NCBI GenBank assembly: GCA_013289955.1
Contig: JABCYZ010000001.1
Location: 248,001-312,000, forward strand
Origin: Acidobacteriota bacterium
Lineage (GTDB): Bacteria > Acidobacteriota > Terriglobia > Acidiferrales > UBA7541
Direction of reading: 5' to 3'
Length of the DNA: 64,000 nucleotides
Shown here: piece by piece, positions 8,050-16,605 of the stretch
Numbering within the stretch: position 1 is the stretch's first letter
How the letters are laid out: every line of letters starts with the position of its first letter
Translations under genes and position numbers: made by a program
The notes under the pieces: generated by a model
What the model saw: the letters and a program-made list of their open reading frames with translations, nothing else
Databases searched by the model: none
What the model was told of the DNA's origin: nothing

Positions 8050-9291
8050 TTGCAGCCAACAGACTCTGCCGCTAATTCGAAATCGAGCGCACGTCACGCC
8101 GTCCTAGCCGGGTTTCTTGGCTGGACGCTCGACGCGTTTGATTTCTTTGTTGTTGTGTTCATGTACGACGTCCTCTCCCGCCAGTTCGGCGTTTCCAAGC
8201 GGGAGATCATCCTTACCACCACGGCGACGCTTGCGATGCGTCCGATTGGGGCTGTCATCTTCGGCCTGCTCTCTGACCGCTTCGGCAGGCGCAAACCGCT
8301 GATGGCGAACGTGATCTATTTTTCGCTCGTCGAGCTCCTCTGCGGCTTTTCGCCCAACTACACTTTTTTTCTCGTCATGCGGGCCCTGTTTGGCATTGGC
8401 ATGGGAGGCGAATGGGGTGTTGGCGCGTCGCTCACGATGGAAGCTGCGCCGGTGCGCTGGCGCGGTGTTTTGAGTGGCATCCTGCAAAGCGGCTATTCGA
8501 TCGGCTATTTGCTGGCTGCGCTTGCCGCACGTTTTCTCCTCCCGGCTTGGGGATGGCGCCCGATGTTCTGGATTGGCGCGCTGCCTGCGTTGCTCGCGCT
8601 CTACATCCGGGCGAAGGTCCCGGAGTCGGAAGCGTGGAAGCAACATCGCGCCGCCAGCACCGGTCAGGTCTTGCGCACGGTGCTGCTTGAGTGGAAACGG
8701 TTTCTCTATCTGGTCGTGCTTATGACCTTCATGATGTTCATGTCGCACGGCACGCAGGATTTGTACCCGGACTTTTTGAAGGAAGTTCATCACCTCTCGG
8801 CCGCCGTAGTAGCGAACATCGCGATTTTCTACAACATCGGAGCGGTCGTCGGCGCAATCATCTTTGGACACTTCTCGCAGGTTGCCGGCCGGCGCAAAAG
8901 CATGATCGCTGCCATGGGAATCTGCTTAGTCATCATTCCTCTATGGGCGTTTGGGGGAAGTCTAGCCGTCCTCGTGATCGCTCCCTTCGTGATGCAAATG
9001 GGAGTGCAGGGTGCCTGGGGCGTGATTCCCGTGCATCTGAACGAAATGTCCGCCGACACCACTCGAGGATTGATGCCCGGACTTACTTACCAATTGGGGA
9101 TTCTGTTCGCGTCGCCGACAAATACCATCGAGTACGCCCTGCGCGACCGCGTGGGCTACCAGTGGGCCATTGCCGGTTTTGAAGTCGTAACCATCCTGAC
9201 CCTCGCCCTGCTCTTGCTGCTTGGGACCGAACGTCACGGGCGGAGCTTTATGCGAGATTCGCTCAAGGACGGGCCTGCCGCCACGCATTGA
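8050..9291 (+). CDS. MFS transporter, SHS-type carboxylate:H+ symporter
   Basis: A 413-residue, twelve-helix major facilitator, distinct from the upstream copy. It starts with TTG 8050, although another start nearby cannot be excluded. The helix 1 motif GFLGWTLDAFDFF, the loop SDRFGRRKP and the helix 4 motif FGIGMGGEWGVGAS are typical of the sialate/lactate:H+ symporter (SHS) branch. The loop after helix 6 carries PESEAWKQH. It may import a monocarboxylate such as lactate or a short acyl acid. It directly precedes the SDR and acyl-CoA ligase genes (167-base gap), so it could feed that pathway. Confidence 0.85.
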   Translation: MQPTDSAANSKSSARHAVLAGFLGWTLDAFDFFVVVFMYDVLSRQFGVSKREIILTTTATLAMRPIGAVIFGLLSDRFGRRKPLMANVIYFSLVELLCGFSPNYTFFLVMRALFGIGMGGEWGVGASLTMEAAPVRWRGVLSGILQSGYSIGYLLAALAARFLLPAWGWRPMFWIGALPALLALYIRAKVPESEAWKQHRAASTGQVLRTVLLEWKRFLYLVVLMTFMMFMSHGTQDLYPDFLKEVHHLSAAVVANIAIFYNIGAVVGAIIFGHFSQVAGRRKSMIAAMGICLVIIPLWAFGGSLAVLVIAPFVMQMGVQGAWGVIPVHLNEMSADTTRGLMPGLTYQLGILFASPTNTIEYALRDRVGYQWAIAGFEVVTILTLALLLLLGTERHGRSFMRDSLKDGPAATH

Positions 9292-9458
9292 ACAGCGCAG
9301 CGCGGGCAATCTACTCCATCTCGCCCGATCCTCGAATTCGAGCTTGGCGTACGCGTGGGGTTTTAGTATTTTCCAATACGCGAGTCCTCACGCTCACGGC
9401 AGGCAACGGATGAGTCTCGGAGGAACGTCAGAGATAACTGGAAAGCGCGCCATCTACG

Positions 9459-10226
9459 ATGAATGTCGGACAACTTTTTGATCTCACTGGACGCGTGGCT
9501 ATCATCACCGGCGGTTCCGTCGGCCTGGGCCGGCAAATGGCCGAAGGTTTGGCGGAAATGGGCGCCAATCTCGTTCTCTGCGCTCGCAAGAAAGAGCGTT
9601 GCGAGCAGGCTGCCGGGGAATTGCAGAGCCTCGGAGTCAAAACACTGGCGCTCGCTTGCGACGTCAGGAATCCCGCGGAAGTCCAAGCGGTCGTTGACGC
9701 CGCCATGTCTCAGTTCGGGCGTATCGATATTCTCATCAACAACGCTGGGACTTCGTGGGGGGCCCCTGTCGAAGAGATGCGGCTCGAACATTGGAACAAA
9801 GTGATGGAAACGAATCTGACGGGAACTTTTCTGTTCTCTCAATCCTCCGGAAAATTCATGGCCCTTCAGCGCCGCGGGAAAATCATCAACATAGCCTCCG
9901 TCGCGGGCATCCACGGGGCCCCGCCAGAGTTTCAGGCCATTGGCTATCACGCGAGTAAAGGCGGCGTCATTGCCTTCACGAAGGATCTGGCCTGCAAATG
10001 GGGAATCCACAACATTCAGGTAAACTCGATCGCTCCGGGCTGGTTTCCCACGAACATGTCCCAGGTCGTGATAGAACGAAACAAGGAAGAATTTTTGAAG
10101 AAAATCCCGTTGCGGCGATTCGGCAATGACCACGATTTAAAAGGCGCGGCCGTTTTTCTGGCTTCAGACGCCTCCGATTACGTCACCGGGCATGTTCTGG
10201 TAGTTGATGGAGGTCAAACCGCCTAA
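9459..10226 (+). CDS. SDR family oxidoreductase, acyl-CoA cluster
   Basis: A 255-residue short-chain dehydrogenase. It has the cofactor motif TGGSVGLG, the NNAG strand, catalytic Ser in IASVAG and YHASK, and a C-terminal VDGGQTA. It reduces or oxidises a hydroxy/keto group with NAD(P)H. It is the first gene of a plus-strand run with an acyl-CoA ligase starting 17 bases after its stop. In the levulinate pathway of Pseudomonas putida an SDR (LvaD) reduces 4-ketoacyl-CoA to 4-hydroxyacyl-CoA; the neighbours here make that a good hypothesis, but gluconate/3-ketoacyl reductases look alike at this level. Confidence 0.85.
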   Translation: MNVGQLFDLTGRVAIITGGSVGLGRQMAEGLAEMGANLVLCARKKERCEQAAGELQSLGVKTLALACDVRNPAEVQAVVDAAMSQFGRIDILINNAGTSWGAPVEEMRLEHWNKVMETNLTGTFLFSQSSGKFMALQRRGKIINIASVAGIHGAPPEFQAIGYHASKGGVIAFTKDLACKWGIHNIQVNSIAPGWFPTNMSQVVIERNKEEFLKKIPLRRFGNDHDLKGAAVFLASDASDYVTGHVLVVDGGQTA

Positions 10227-10243
10227 GCGGCACTGGATTTTAC

Positions 10244-11851
10244 ATGAATATTCCACTCACTCCACTTCGATGTTTGCGATACGCGGCGGAACAATTTCCG
10301 CGCAGGACCGCTGTTGTCTGCGGCGATCTGCGATTCAGCTATCTGCAATTTGCCCATCGTGCCGCGCAGTTGGCGGGCGCATTGCGCACGGCGGGCGTGA
10401 AACCCGGCGACCGCGTGGCCTTCCTCAGCATGAACTGCCATCGTCTGCTCGAAGCCTACTACGGCGTTCTCGACGCCGGCGCCATCCTGCTCCCGCTGAA
10501 TATCCGGCTAGCTCCTCACGAGCTTGCTTTTATCCTGAACGACGCTCGGGCAAAGGTGCTCTTTCTTGAAAAAGATTTTCTCCCTATCGTCGATTCGTTT
10601 CGCCAAAGCACCACGACCGTCGAGAAGTTTTATCTTCTCGATGCCGCCCCTCAGGCAGATTGGCTCGCGCCCAAAAACTACGATGAGCTGCTTGCCGCCG
10701 CTGAACCCTACCGCACCGACATCATGGACATCGACGAAAATGCCGTGTCCGAAATTTTTTATACCAGCGGTACCAGCGCCACGCCCAAGGGCGTGATGCT
10801 GACGCATCGTAATGTTTACATGCACGCTCTTTACGCCTGCCTCACCGACGACCCTACTGCCGAAGCCGTTCACCTGCATACCATTCCGCTCTTTCACGCC
10901 AATGGCTGGGGCACGCCACACGCTCTGGCATTGACCGGCGGGAAGCACGTGATGCTGCGGCGCTTTGAAACCGCGACGATTTTTCGTTTGATTGAACAAG
11001 AACGCGTGCGGAATATGTGCCTTGTGCCGGCGATGGCCACGGCGCTTGTTAACTGTCCCGAACGGACCAAGCACGATCTGAGCAGCCTGAAGATCATAAA
11101 TATAGGAGGCGCGGCCTCTTCGCCGACACTGGTCCGCGAGGCAGAAGAAAAACTCGGCGCAAGCTGCCGCTCCGGCTATGGCCTCACGGAAACTTCGCCG
11201 ACGCTCTCGATTTCCAGAATGAAGCCCGGCCTCGATTGGCAAGGCGAGCAAAAATGCATCGGCCAAGCCATGACCGGCTTCGCCATTCCCGGCGTCGAAC
11301 TTCGCGTCGTCGATACAAACGAAAAAGATGTTCCTCACGATGGCCAAAGCATTGGGGAAATCGTGGCACGCGGGGATGTGGTAATGGAAGGTTACTGGGG
11401 GCAGCCGCAAGCTACAGAGGAAGCGATGCGCGGCGGATGGTTTCACACCGGCGACATGGCCACGATCAACGACGAGGGCTACCTGCTGGTCGTCGACCGA
11501 AAAAAAGAAATTATCGTCAGCGGCGGCGAAAATATTTCTTCACTGGAAGTGGAAAAAGCGATGCTCGCCCATCCAGGCGTCTACGAAGTTGCCGTCGTTC
11601 CCGTTCCGGATGCGAAATGGGGAGAGGTGCCGAAAGCTCTGGTCGTCTTGAAGCCCGGCGCGCAAGCCACGGAAGCTGAGTTGCTCGAATTCTGCCGTGG
11701 CCGCATTGCGCACTACAAAGCGCCACGCTCGGTTGAGTTTTTCGAGAGCCTGCCTAAAACGGGCACCGGCAAAATCCTGAAGAGGGAGCTGCGCAAAAAA
11801 TATTGGGGTGGCCAAGACACCATCCGGCCCGAATTTGCCAGCCGTAAGTGA
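10244..11851 (+). CDS. acyl-CoA synthetase (AMP-binding)
   Basis: A 535-residue ANL-superfamily ligase that activates a carboxylic acid to its CoA thioester through an acyl-adenylate. The phosphate loop is YTSGTSATPKG, the A5 motif GYGLTETSP, the adenylate-binding HTGD followed by the hinge DRKKEIIVSGGENISS, and the catalytic lysine is in PKTGTGKILKRELR. The length fits medium/long-chain FadD-like enzymes. ATG 10244 is the natural start. It is followed by the FadJ-type gene and probably shares its transcript. The chain length or presence of a 4-oxo group on the substrate cannot be read from sequence. Confidence 0.9.
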   Translation: MNIPLTPLRCLRYAAEQFPRRTAVVCGDLRFSYLQFAHRAAQLAGALRTAGVKPGDRVAFLSMNCHRLLEAYYGVLDAGAILLPLNIRLAPHELAFILNDARAKVLFLEKDFLPIVDSFRQSTTTVEKFYLLDAAPQADWLAPKNYDELLAAAEPYRTDIMDIDENAVSEIFYTSGTSATPKGVMLTHRNVYMHALYACLTDDPTAEAVHLHTIPLFHANGWGTPHALALTGGKHVMLRRFETATIFRLIEQERVRNMCLVPAMATALVNCPERTKHDLSSLKIINIGGAASSPTLVREAEEKLGASCRSGYGLTETSPTLSISRMKPGLDWQGEQKCIGQAMTGFAIPGVELRVVDTNEKDVPHDGQSIGEIVARGDVVMEGYWGQPQATEEAMRGGWFHTGDMATINDEGYLLVVDRKKEIIVSGGENISSLEVEKAMLAHPGVYEVAVVPVPDAKWGEVPKALVVLKPGAQATEAELLEFCRGRIAHYKAPRSVEFFESLPKTGTGKILKRELRKKYWGGQDTIRPEFASRK

Positions 11852-11951
11852 GAAGTCTTATAAATCAGACATCCGTCCGTCCGGCGGCAACCGGGTGCGG
11901 GCGCGTTTCGGCGAAGCTTAAGAAACATTTTCTGAGAAAGAGCGGCCACCG

Positions 11952-14078
11952 ATGAGCGACCTAGTTCAACTTGCGGAAGAAAATGGCATTGCCATCATCA
12001 CCATCAACAACCCTCCGGTAAATGCGTTGAGCCCCGGTGTGCCAGAAGGCATTGCTGCCGCTATCGAACAGATGGATAAGGACGCTTCCGTCAAAGCCGC
12101 GGTGCTCATTGGCGGCGGCAAAACATTCGTCGCGGGCGCGGACATCAAGGAGTTCGGCAAAATCACTGCCGGCAAATCCGGCGGCGGGTTGGAGCTGCCA
12201 ACTCTGCTTTTGAAAATCGAAGACTGCCGGAAGCCCGTCGTCATGGCTATTCATGGAAGTGCCTTTGGCGGCGGCCTTGAGCTCGCCATGTCCGGCCACT
12301 ACCGTGTTGCAGTGCCCAGCGCGCAAATTGGCCAGCCGGAGGTGAAACTCGGCATCATTCCCGGAGCCGCGGGAACGCAGCGTTTGCCGCGCCTCGCGGG
12401 CGCGGCAAAAGCCGTCGAAATGTGCGCGGATGGCAATCCTATCAAGGCCCTGGACGCCCTGCACGCAGGCATCATGGATCGCTTGATCGAGGGCGACTTG
12501 TTAACCGGTGCCATCGCGTTCGCGCGCGAAATCGCGGACAAGCCCGTGCGCAAAACACGCGAGCGAAACGAAAAGCTCGGCTCGGCGGAAGAAAACGACG
12601 CAATCTTCGCCACCGCGCGCGAAAACGCCCGCAAAAAGCAGCGCGGCATGGCCGCGCCCCTCGCCGCCATCGACGCTGTCGAAGCCGCTACGAAACTCCC
12701 GTTCGATGAGGGCTGCAAAATCGAGCGCAAGCTCTTTATGGACTGCCTCTTCTCCGATCAATCGAAGGCCCTCATCCACGTTTTCTTCGGTGAGCGCGAG
12801 GTAGCCAAAATCCCCGACATACCGAAGGACACGGCGGTCATCCCGGTGAACTCCGCCGCGGTAGTCGGAGCCGGAACAATGGGCGGCGGTATCGCCATGG
12901 TCCTGGCAAACGCAGGCGTCCCCGTTCTCCTGAAAGAAGCCGACCAGGCTGCGCTCGACAAAGGCATCGCGAATATTCAGAAAAATTATGCGACATCGGT
13001 GAAGCGCGGCCGCTTCACCCAGGCTTTCGTTGACGAACGGCTCAAGCTGATTCAGCCGACGCTCGGCTACGATTCCTTCGCAAGTGCCGATTTGGTGATC
13101 GAAGCCGTCTTCGAAGGCATGGCGCTCAAAAAAGAAGTCTTTGCTGAACTCGATCGCGTCTGCAAACCCGGCGCCATCCTGGCCAGCAACACCTCCACAC
13201 TCAACATCGATGAAATTGCTTCCTCGACCTCACGCCCGCAAGCCGTGATTGGCACGCATTTCTTCAGCCCTGCGAACGTGATGCGTCTGCTCGAAATCGT
13301 CCGCGGCAAAGCCAGCAGCAAGGAAGTCATCGCCACCTGCATGCAGCTCTCGAAAAAAATCGGCAAGATCGGCGTGCTGGTGGGGAACTGCCGCGGATTT
13401 GTCGGCAACCGCATGTTCCATCCGTATGTCCGCGAGTCCGTCTTTCTCTTGGAAGAAGGCGCCAGCGTCGAAGCCGTCGATTCCGCGATGTATGAATTCG
13501 GCATGGCCATGGGTCCGCTCGCGGTCGGCGATCTGGCCGGCCTCGATGTCGGCTGGAGGATCCGCAAGGAATATCGGCACCTGGAAAAGCCGGGGATCCG
13601 GCAGGCTTTTGCGGGGGACAGTCTTTGCGAAATGGGCCGTTACGGACAGAAAACCGGCGCGGGTTGGTACAAGTATGATGAAAACCGCCGCGCGCTTCCT
13701 GATCCCGAAGTCACGCAGCTGGTCCGCAAATGGGCCGCAGAAGCCGGTATTGCGCAGCGTCAAATTTCCAGGGAAGAAATTGTTGATCGCTGCGTCTACG
13801 CGCTCGTCAATGAAGGCGCGCGCATCCTCGAGGACGGCTACGCTCTGCGCGCTGTCGACATCGATATCATCTACCTCAACGGGTACGGCTTCCCGGCCTA
13901 TCGCGGCGGACCAATGTGGTATGCCGACGCAGTCGGTCTGAAGAAAGTCTTCGATCGTGTCGAGGAGTTTCACCGGCGGCACGGCGAGCTTTGGGAGCCG
14001 GCTCCGCTTTTGAAGCGCCTGGCGGAAGAAGGCAAGAAATTTGCCGATTTCAACAAAGAACAAAGCGCAACGGCCTAG
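11952..14078 (+). CDS. fadJ: bifunctional enoyl-CoA hydratase / 3-hydroxyacyl-CoA dehydrogenase
   Basis: A 708-residue beta-oxidation multienzyme. Residues 1-190 are a crotonase domain with oxyanion-hole GSAFGGGLELAMSGHYR and the glutamate region GQPEVKLGIIPGAAGTQRLPR. From about residue 295 there is a Rossmann domain (VGAGTMGGGIA), the catalytic-His segment GTHFFSPANVM and two C-terminal helical repeats (VGNCRGFVGNRM; NEGARILEDG). It hydrates trans-2-enoyl-CoA and oxidises the 3-hydroxyacyl product with NAD. The domain order matches FadJ/peroxisomal-type proteins. No thiolase is next to it, so it must rely on one elsewhere. Confidence 0.93.
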   Translation: MSDLVQLAEENGIAIITINNPPVNALSPGVPEGIAAAIEQMDKDASVKAAVLIGGGKTFVAGADIKEFGKITAGKSGGGLELPTLLLKIEDCRKPVVMAIHGSAFGGGLELAMSGHYRVAVPSAQIGQPEVKLGIIPGAAGTQRLPRLAGAAKAVEMCADGNPIKALDALHAGIMDRLIEGDLLTGAIAFAREIADKPVRKTRERNEKLGSAEENDAIFATARENARKKQRGMAAPLAAIDAVEAATKLPFDEGCKIERKLFMDCLFSDQSKALIHVFFGEREVAKIPDIPKDTAVIPVNSAAVVGAGTMGGGIAMVLANAGVPVLLKEADQAALDKGIANIQKNYATSVKRGRFTQAFVDERLKLIQPTLGYDSFASADLVIEAVFEGMALKKEVFAELDRVCKPGAILASNTSTLNIDEIASSTSRPQAVIGTHFFSPANVMRLLEIVRGKASSKEVIATCMQLSKKIGKIGVLVGNCRGFVGNRMFHPYVRESVFLLEEGASVEAVDSAMYEFGMAMGPLAVGDLAGLDVGWRIRKEYRHLEKPGIRQAFAGDSLCEMGRYGQKTGAGWYKYDENRRALPDPEVTQLVRKWAAEAGIAQRQISREEIVDRCVYALVNEGARILEDGYALRAVDIDIIYLNGYGFPAYRGGPMWYADAVGLKKVFDRVEEFHRRHGELWEPAPLLKRLAEEGKKFADFNKEQSATA

Positions 14079-14158
14079 CGTCTCGGAGCTCGGAAGGGGA
14101 TCGCTGTCTTCGCTTGCTTCAGATTTCTTCACTGGCTCGCGGTTTTTTCGGGTGACAC

Positions 14159-14878
14159 ATGGGACGCGTTTTTCTGGTTCGCCACGCACAAGCTTCTTTT
14201 CTTGAGTCCAACTACGACAAGCTCTCCGTGACCGGCGAAACACAGGCGCGCATCCTCGGAGAGTATTGGGCTCGCCACAAAGTCATCTTCGACCGGGTTT
14301 GCACTGGCCCGCGCCTCCGCCATCGCGATACGGAAAAAGCCGTGAGCGAAGCCTATGGAAAGCATGGCCTTGCTTATCCGGAAGCGGTGGTGCTCGATGA
14401 ATTTGACGAATTCCAGGGTGACGTCGTGCTCGAGAAAAGCCTGGCACGCCTATCCGAGACCAATTCTCAAATTCGCGATCTCGAGGCTGCCGTTAAAGCT
14501 GCAAACAGCCCTCCGCAGCGCCGCAGAAACTTTCAAAAACTCTTTGATACCGTTGTCACCATGTGGGTGAAGGGGCAATTGGCCGTCGACGGCGTCGAAT
14601 CCTGGGAAGCGTTCCTCGCCCGCGTTCATCGCGGGCTCTCCAAATTCCTCTCCACTGCCGGCAAAAGCGAAACCTGCGCCATTTTCACTTCCGGCGGGCC
14701 TGTCGCCGTTTCCGTGCAGCGCGCTTTGCGCCTTTCGCCACAGGACACCTTGCAAGTGGCCTGGATGCCCCGCAATTGTTCGTACAGCGAATTTTTGTTT
14801 TCGGCGGATCGCTTCACGCTGAGCACATTCAACTCGTTTCAGCATTTGGACGATCCCACTTTGCTGACGTATCGGTAG
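14159..14878 (+). CDS. histidine phosphatase superfamily protein with altered second motif
   Basis: A 239-residue protein of the phosphoglycerate mutase-like fold. The N-terminal catalytic motif FLVRHAQAS is intact and followed by LSVTGETQARILG, with FDEFQGD later. The C-terminal motif that normally supplies a second catalytic histidine (SHGG or THGG) reads FTSGGPV here, so Ser replaces His. The protein may be an unusual phosphatase or have another activity. It sits between the FadJ and APH-kinase genes, an interesting place in a pathway that may use phosphorylated acyl-CoA. ATG 14159 starts 80 bases after fadJ. Confidence 0.8.
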   Translation: MGRVFLVRHAQASFLESNYDKLSVTGETQARILGEYWARHKVIFDRVCTGPRLRHRDTEKAVSEAYGKHGLAYPEAVVLDEFDEFQGDVVLEKSLARLSETNSQIRDLEAAVKAANSPPQRRRNFQKLFDTVVTMWVKGQLAVDGVESWEAFLARVHRGLSKFLSTAGKSETCAIFTSGGPVAVSVQRALRLSPQDTLQVAWMPRNCSYSEFLFSADRFTLSTFNSFQHLDDPTLLTYR

Positions 14879-14899
14879 AAGCGAAATCAGGAAGTAAAT

Positions 14900-15967
14900 A
14901 TGGTTGACCTTCGGGATCAGACAACCGCAGTTCGCCCAGGAGAAGAGATCGATGTCGCGGGGCTCGAGCCTTTCCTTCGCGCACATTTCCCGGGCGAAAC
15001 AGATGCGCTGGTAGTCCGCCAATTCCCCAGCGGCCATTCAAATCTTACGTATTCGCTGCGAATTGGTCTGCGCGAAATGGTGCTGCGTCGTCCGCCTTTC
15101 GGCAGCAAAGTCAAAACGGCACACGATATGGGCCGCGAATATCGCGTACTGTCAAAACTCCATGCCCACTATGCGCCGGCCCCGCGGGTCCTCCTTTTTT
15201 GCGATGACCTGTCCGTGCTGGGCGCTCCGTTTTATCTCATGGAACCAATTCACGGTGTCATCCTCCGCAGAGATGTTCCAGCTGGCCTGGATTTTTCCCC
15301 AGAAGTTGTGCAGCGAGTAAGTGAATCGTTCCTTGACAATCTTGCGCTTCTCCACAGTCTCGACTACAACGCCGTTGGTCTCGCCGATCTTGGCAAGCCC
15401 CAGGGCTATCTCGAGCGCCAAGTCCGCGGCTGGATCGAGCGTTACTACGGCTCAAAGACCCACGATATTCCCGAAGTGGAAACCATCTCCACCTGGATTC
15501 AAGAGAACATGCCAGCTTCAGGCGCCGCCGCTCTCATTCACAACGACTACAAATACGACAACGTGGTTCTTGATCCCAGCGACCTGACCAGAATTATCGG
15601 CGTCTTGGATTGGGAAATGTGCACGATCGGCGATCCACTCACGGATCTTGGCTCGGCGCTGGCCTATTGGGTGGATGCCAGCGATCCACCGGAGATTCTC
15701 GAGACTCGCTGGGGACCTACGACCTGTTCCGGCAGCCTGACACGCAGAGAGCTCGTCCAGCGTTACTCGCAAAAAACGGGCCGTGACGTTTCCGAGATGG
15801 CGTTTTATCTGGTATTTGCCCGGTTCAAGATCGCTGTCATCGTCCAGCAGATTTATTACCGCTATCACCAGGGCCTGACTCGCGATGGGCGCTTTGCCAC
15901 CATGCCAGAACGCATCAAGCATTTGTTGGGTGCCGCCCTGCGAACCGCCGAAACCGGCACACTCTGA
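14900..15967 (+). CDS. APH-fold phosphotransferase (LvaA / ACAD10-11 N-domain type)
   Basis: A 355-residue aminoglycoside-phosphotransferase-like kinase. The N-lobe contains PSGHSNLTY, the C-lobe has the catalytic loop LIHNDYKYDNVVLD and the metal segment GVLDWEMCTIGDPLTDLG. This matches the kinases fused to or paired with ACAD10/11-type dehydrogenases, which phosphorylate the 4-hydroxyl of 4-hydroxyacyl-CoA, as LvaA does in levulinate catabolism. An ACAD10/11-like gene lies on the opposite strand nearby (16606-17859). It begins 21 bases after the phosphatase gene. True antibiotic kinases have HGD rather than HND and different ends. Confidence 0.87.
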   Translation: MVDLRDQTTAVRPGEEIDVAGLEPFLRAHFPGETDALVVRQFPSGHSNLTYSLRIGLREMVLRRPPFGSKVKTAHDMGREYRVLSKLHAHYAPAPRVLLFCDDLSVLGAPFYLMEPIHGVILRRDVPAGLDFSPEVVQRVSESFLDNLALLHSLDYNAVGLADLGKPQGYLERQVRGWIERYYGSKTHDIPEVETISTWIQENMPASGAAALIHNDYKYDNVVLDPSDLTRIIGVLDWEMCTIGDPLTDLGSALAYWVDASDPPEILETRWGPTTCSGSLTRRELVQRYSQKTGRDVSEMAFYLVFARFKIAVIVQQIYYRYHQGLTRDGRFATMPERIKHLLGAALRTAETGTL

Positions 15968-16091
15968 TATTTCTCTTTCTGGCATCTGTTTATTTCTGGT
16001 TAGCAGCCACGAACCAGGGGCACGGCCCACATGGTCGTGGCGCAGCATGCCGCGCCACTGCCCGCCGAGGCTTGTTCTTCAAGATGATCTG

Positions 16092-16556
16092 TCAGCGGTA
16101 GTACCGCACAATGGATTCGGCGACGCAACAAGGCTTGTCGCCGCCCTCGCTCTCGATGATCACAGAAAAAGCAGCTTCATGCGCTGCGGGAAGCTCCTTG
16201 ATAGTTAACAGAGTGACCCGCGCGCGAATCTTCGACCCCGCGCGCACCGGCGAAGGGAAGCGAACGCGATTCAATCCGTAGTTGATCGCCATTCCAACCC
16301 CAGTCCGAACTTGAATCACATCTTTCATAAACCGGCTGATCATCGACAGCGTCAAAAAGCCGTGGGCGATGGTCGTGCCGTACGGCGATTCCTTCTCCGC
16401 ACGTTTGCGATCCAGATGGATCCACTGCCGGTCCTCTGTAGCCTCTGCGAATTGCGCGATACGTTCTTGACTCACCGTCAGCCAATCGCTCACACCAATT
16501 TCCTTGCCCACAAATTGCGTCAAGGAATTGGGCGTATCCACGATCACCGCCGCCAC
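16092..16556 (-). CDS. MaoC-family (R)-specific enoyl-CoA hydratase
   Basis: A 154-residue hot-dog-fold hydratase. It has the family pattern EDRQWIHLDRKRAEKESPYGTTIAHGFLTLS, with catalytic Asp/His positions (D-x-x-x-IH and the later HG). It adds water to 2-enoyl-CoA thioesters. GTG 16556 follows an AGGAGG box. It lies 49 bases downstream of the acyl-CoA dehydrogenase gene on the minus strand and probably shares its message. In an lva-like pathway it could hydrate the enoyl-CoA formed after phosphate elimination. Confidence 0.88.
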   Translation of the reverse strand: MAAVIVDTPNSLTQFVGKEIGVSDWLTVSQERIAQFAEATEDRQWIHLDRKRAEKESPYGTTIAHGFLTLSMISRFMKDVIQVRTGVGMAINYGLNRVRFPSPVRAGSKIRARVTLLTIKELPAAHEAAFSVIIESEGGDKPCCVAESIVRYYR

Positions 16557-16605
16557 GCCGCCTCCTGGAAAGAACGACGGACACGCCGCCGGCCCCCGGC
16601 GAACA

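Noticed and set aside
13230..14243. 337-residue minus-strand frame
   Set aside because: It is antisense to the 3' half of the FadJ-type gene and has no ribosome site.
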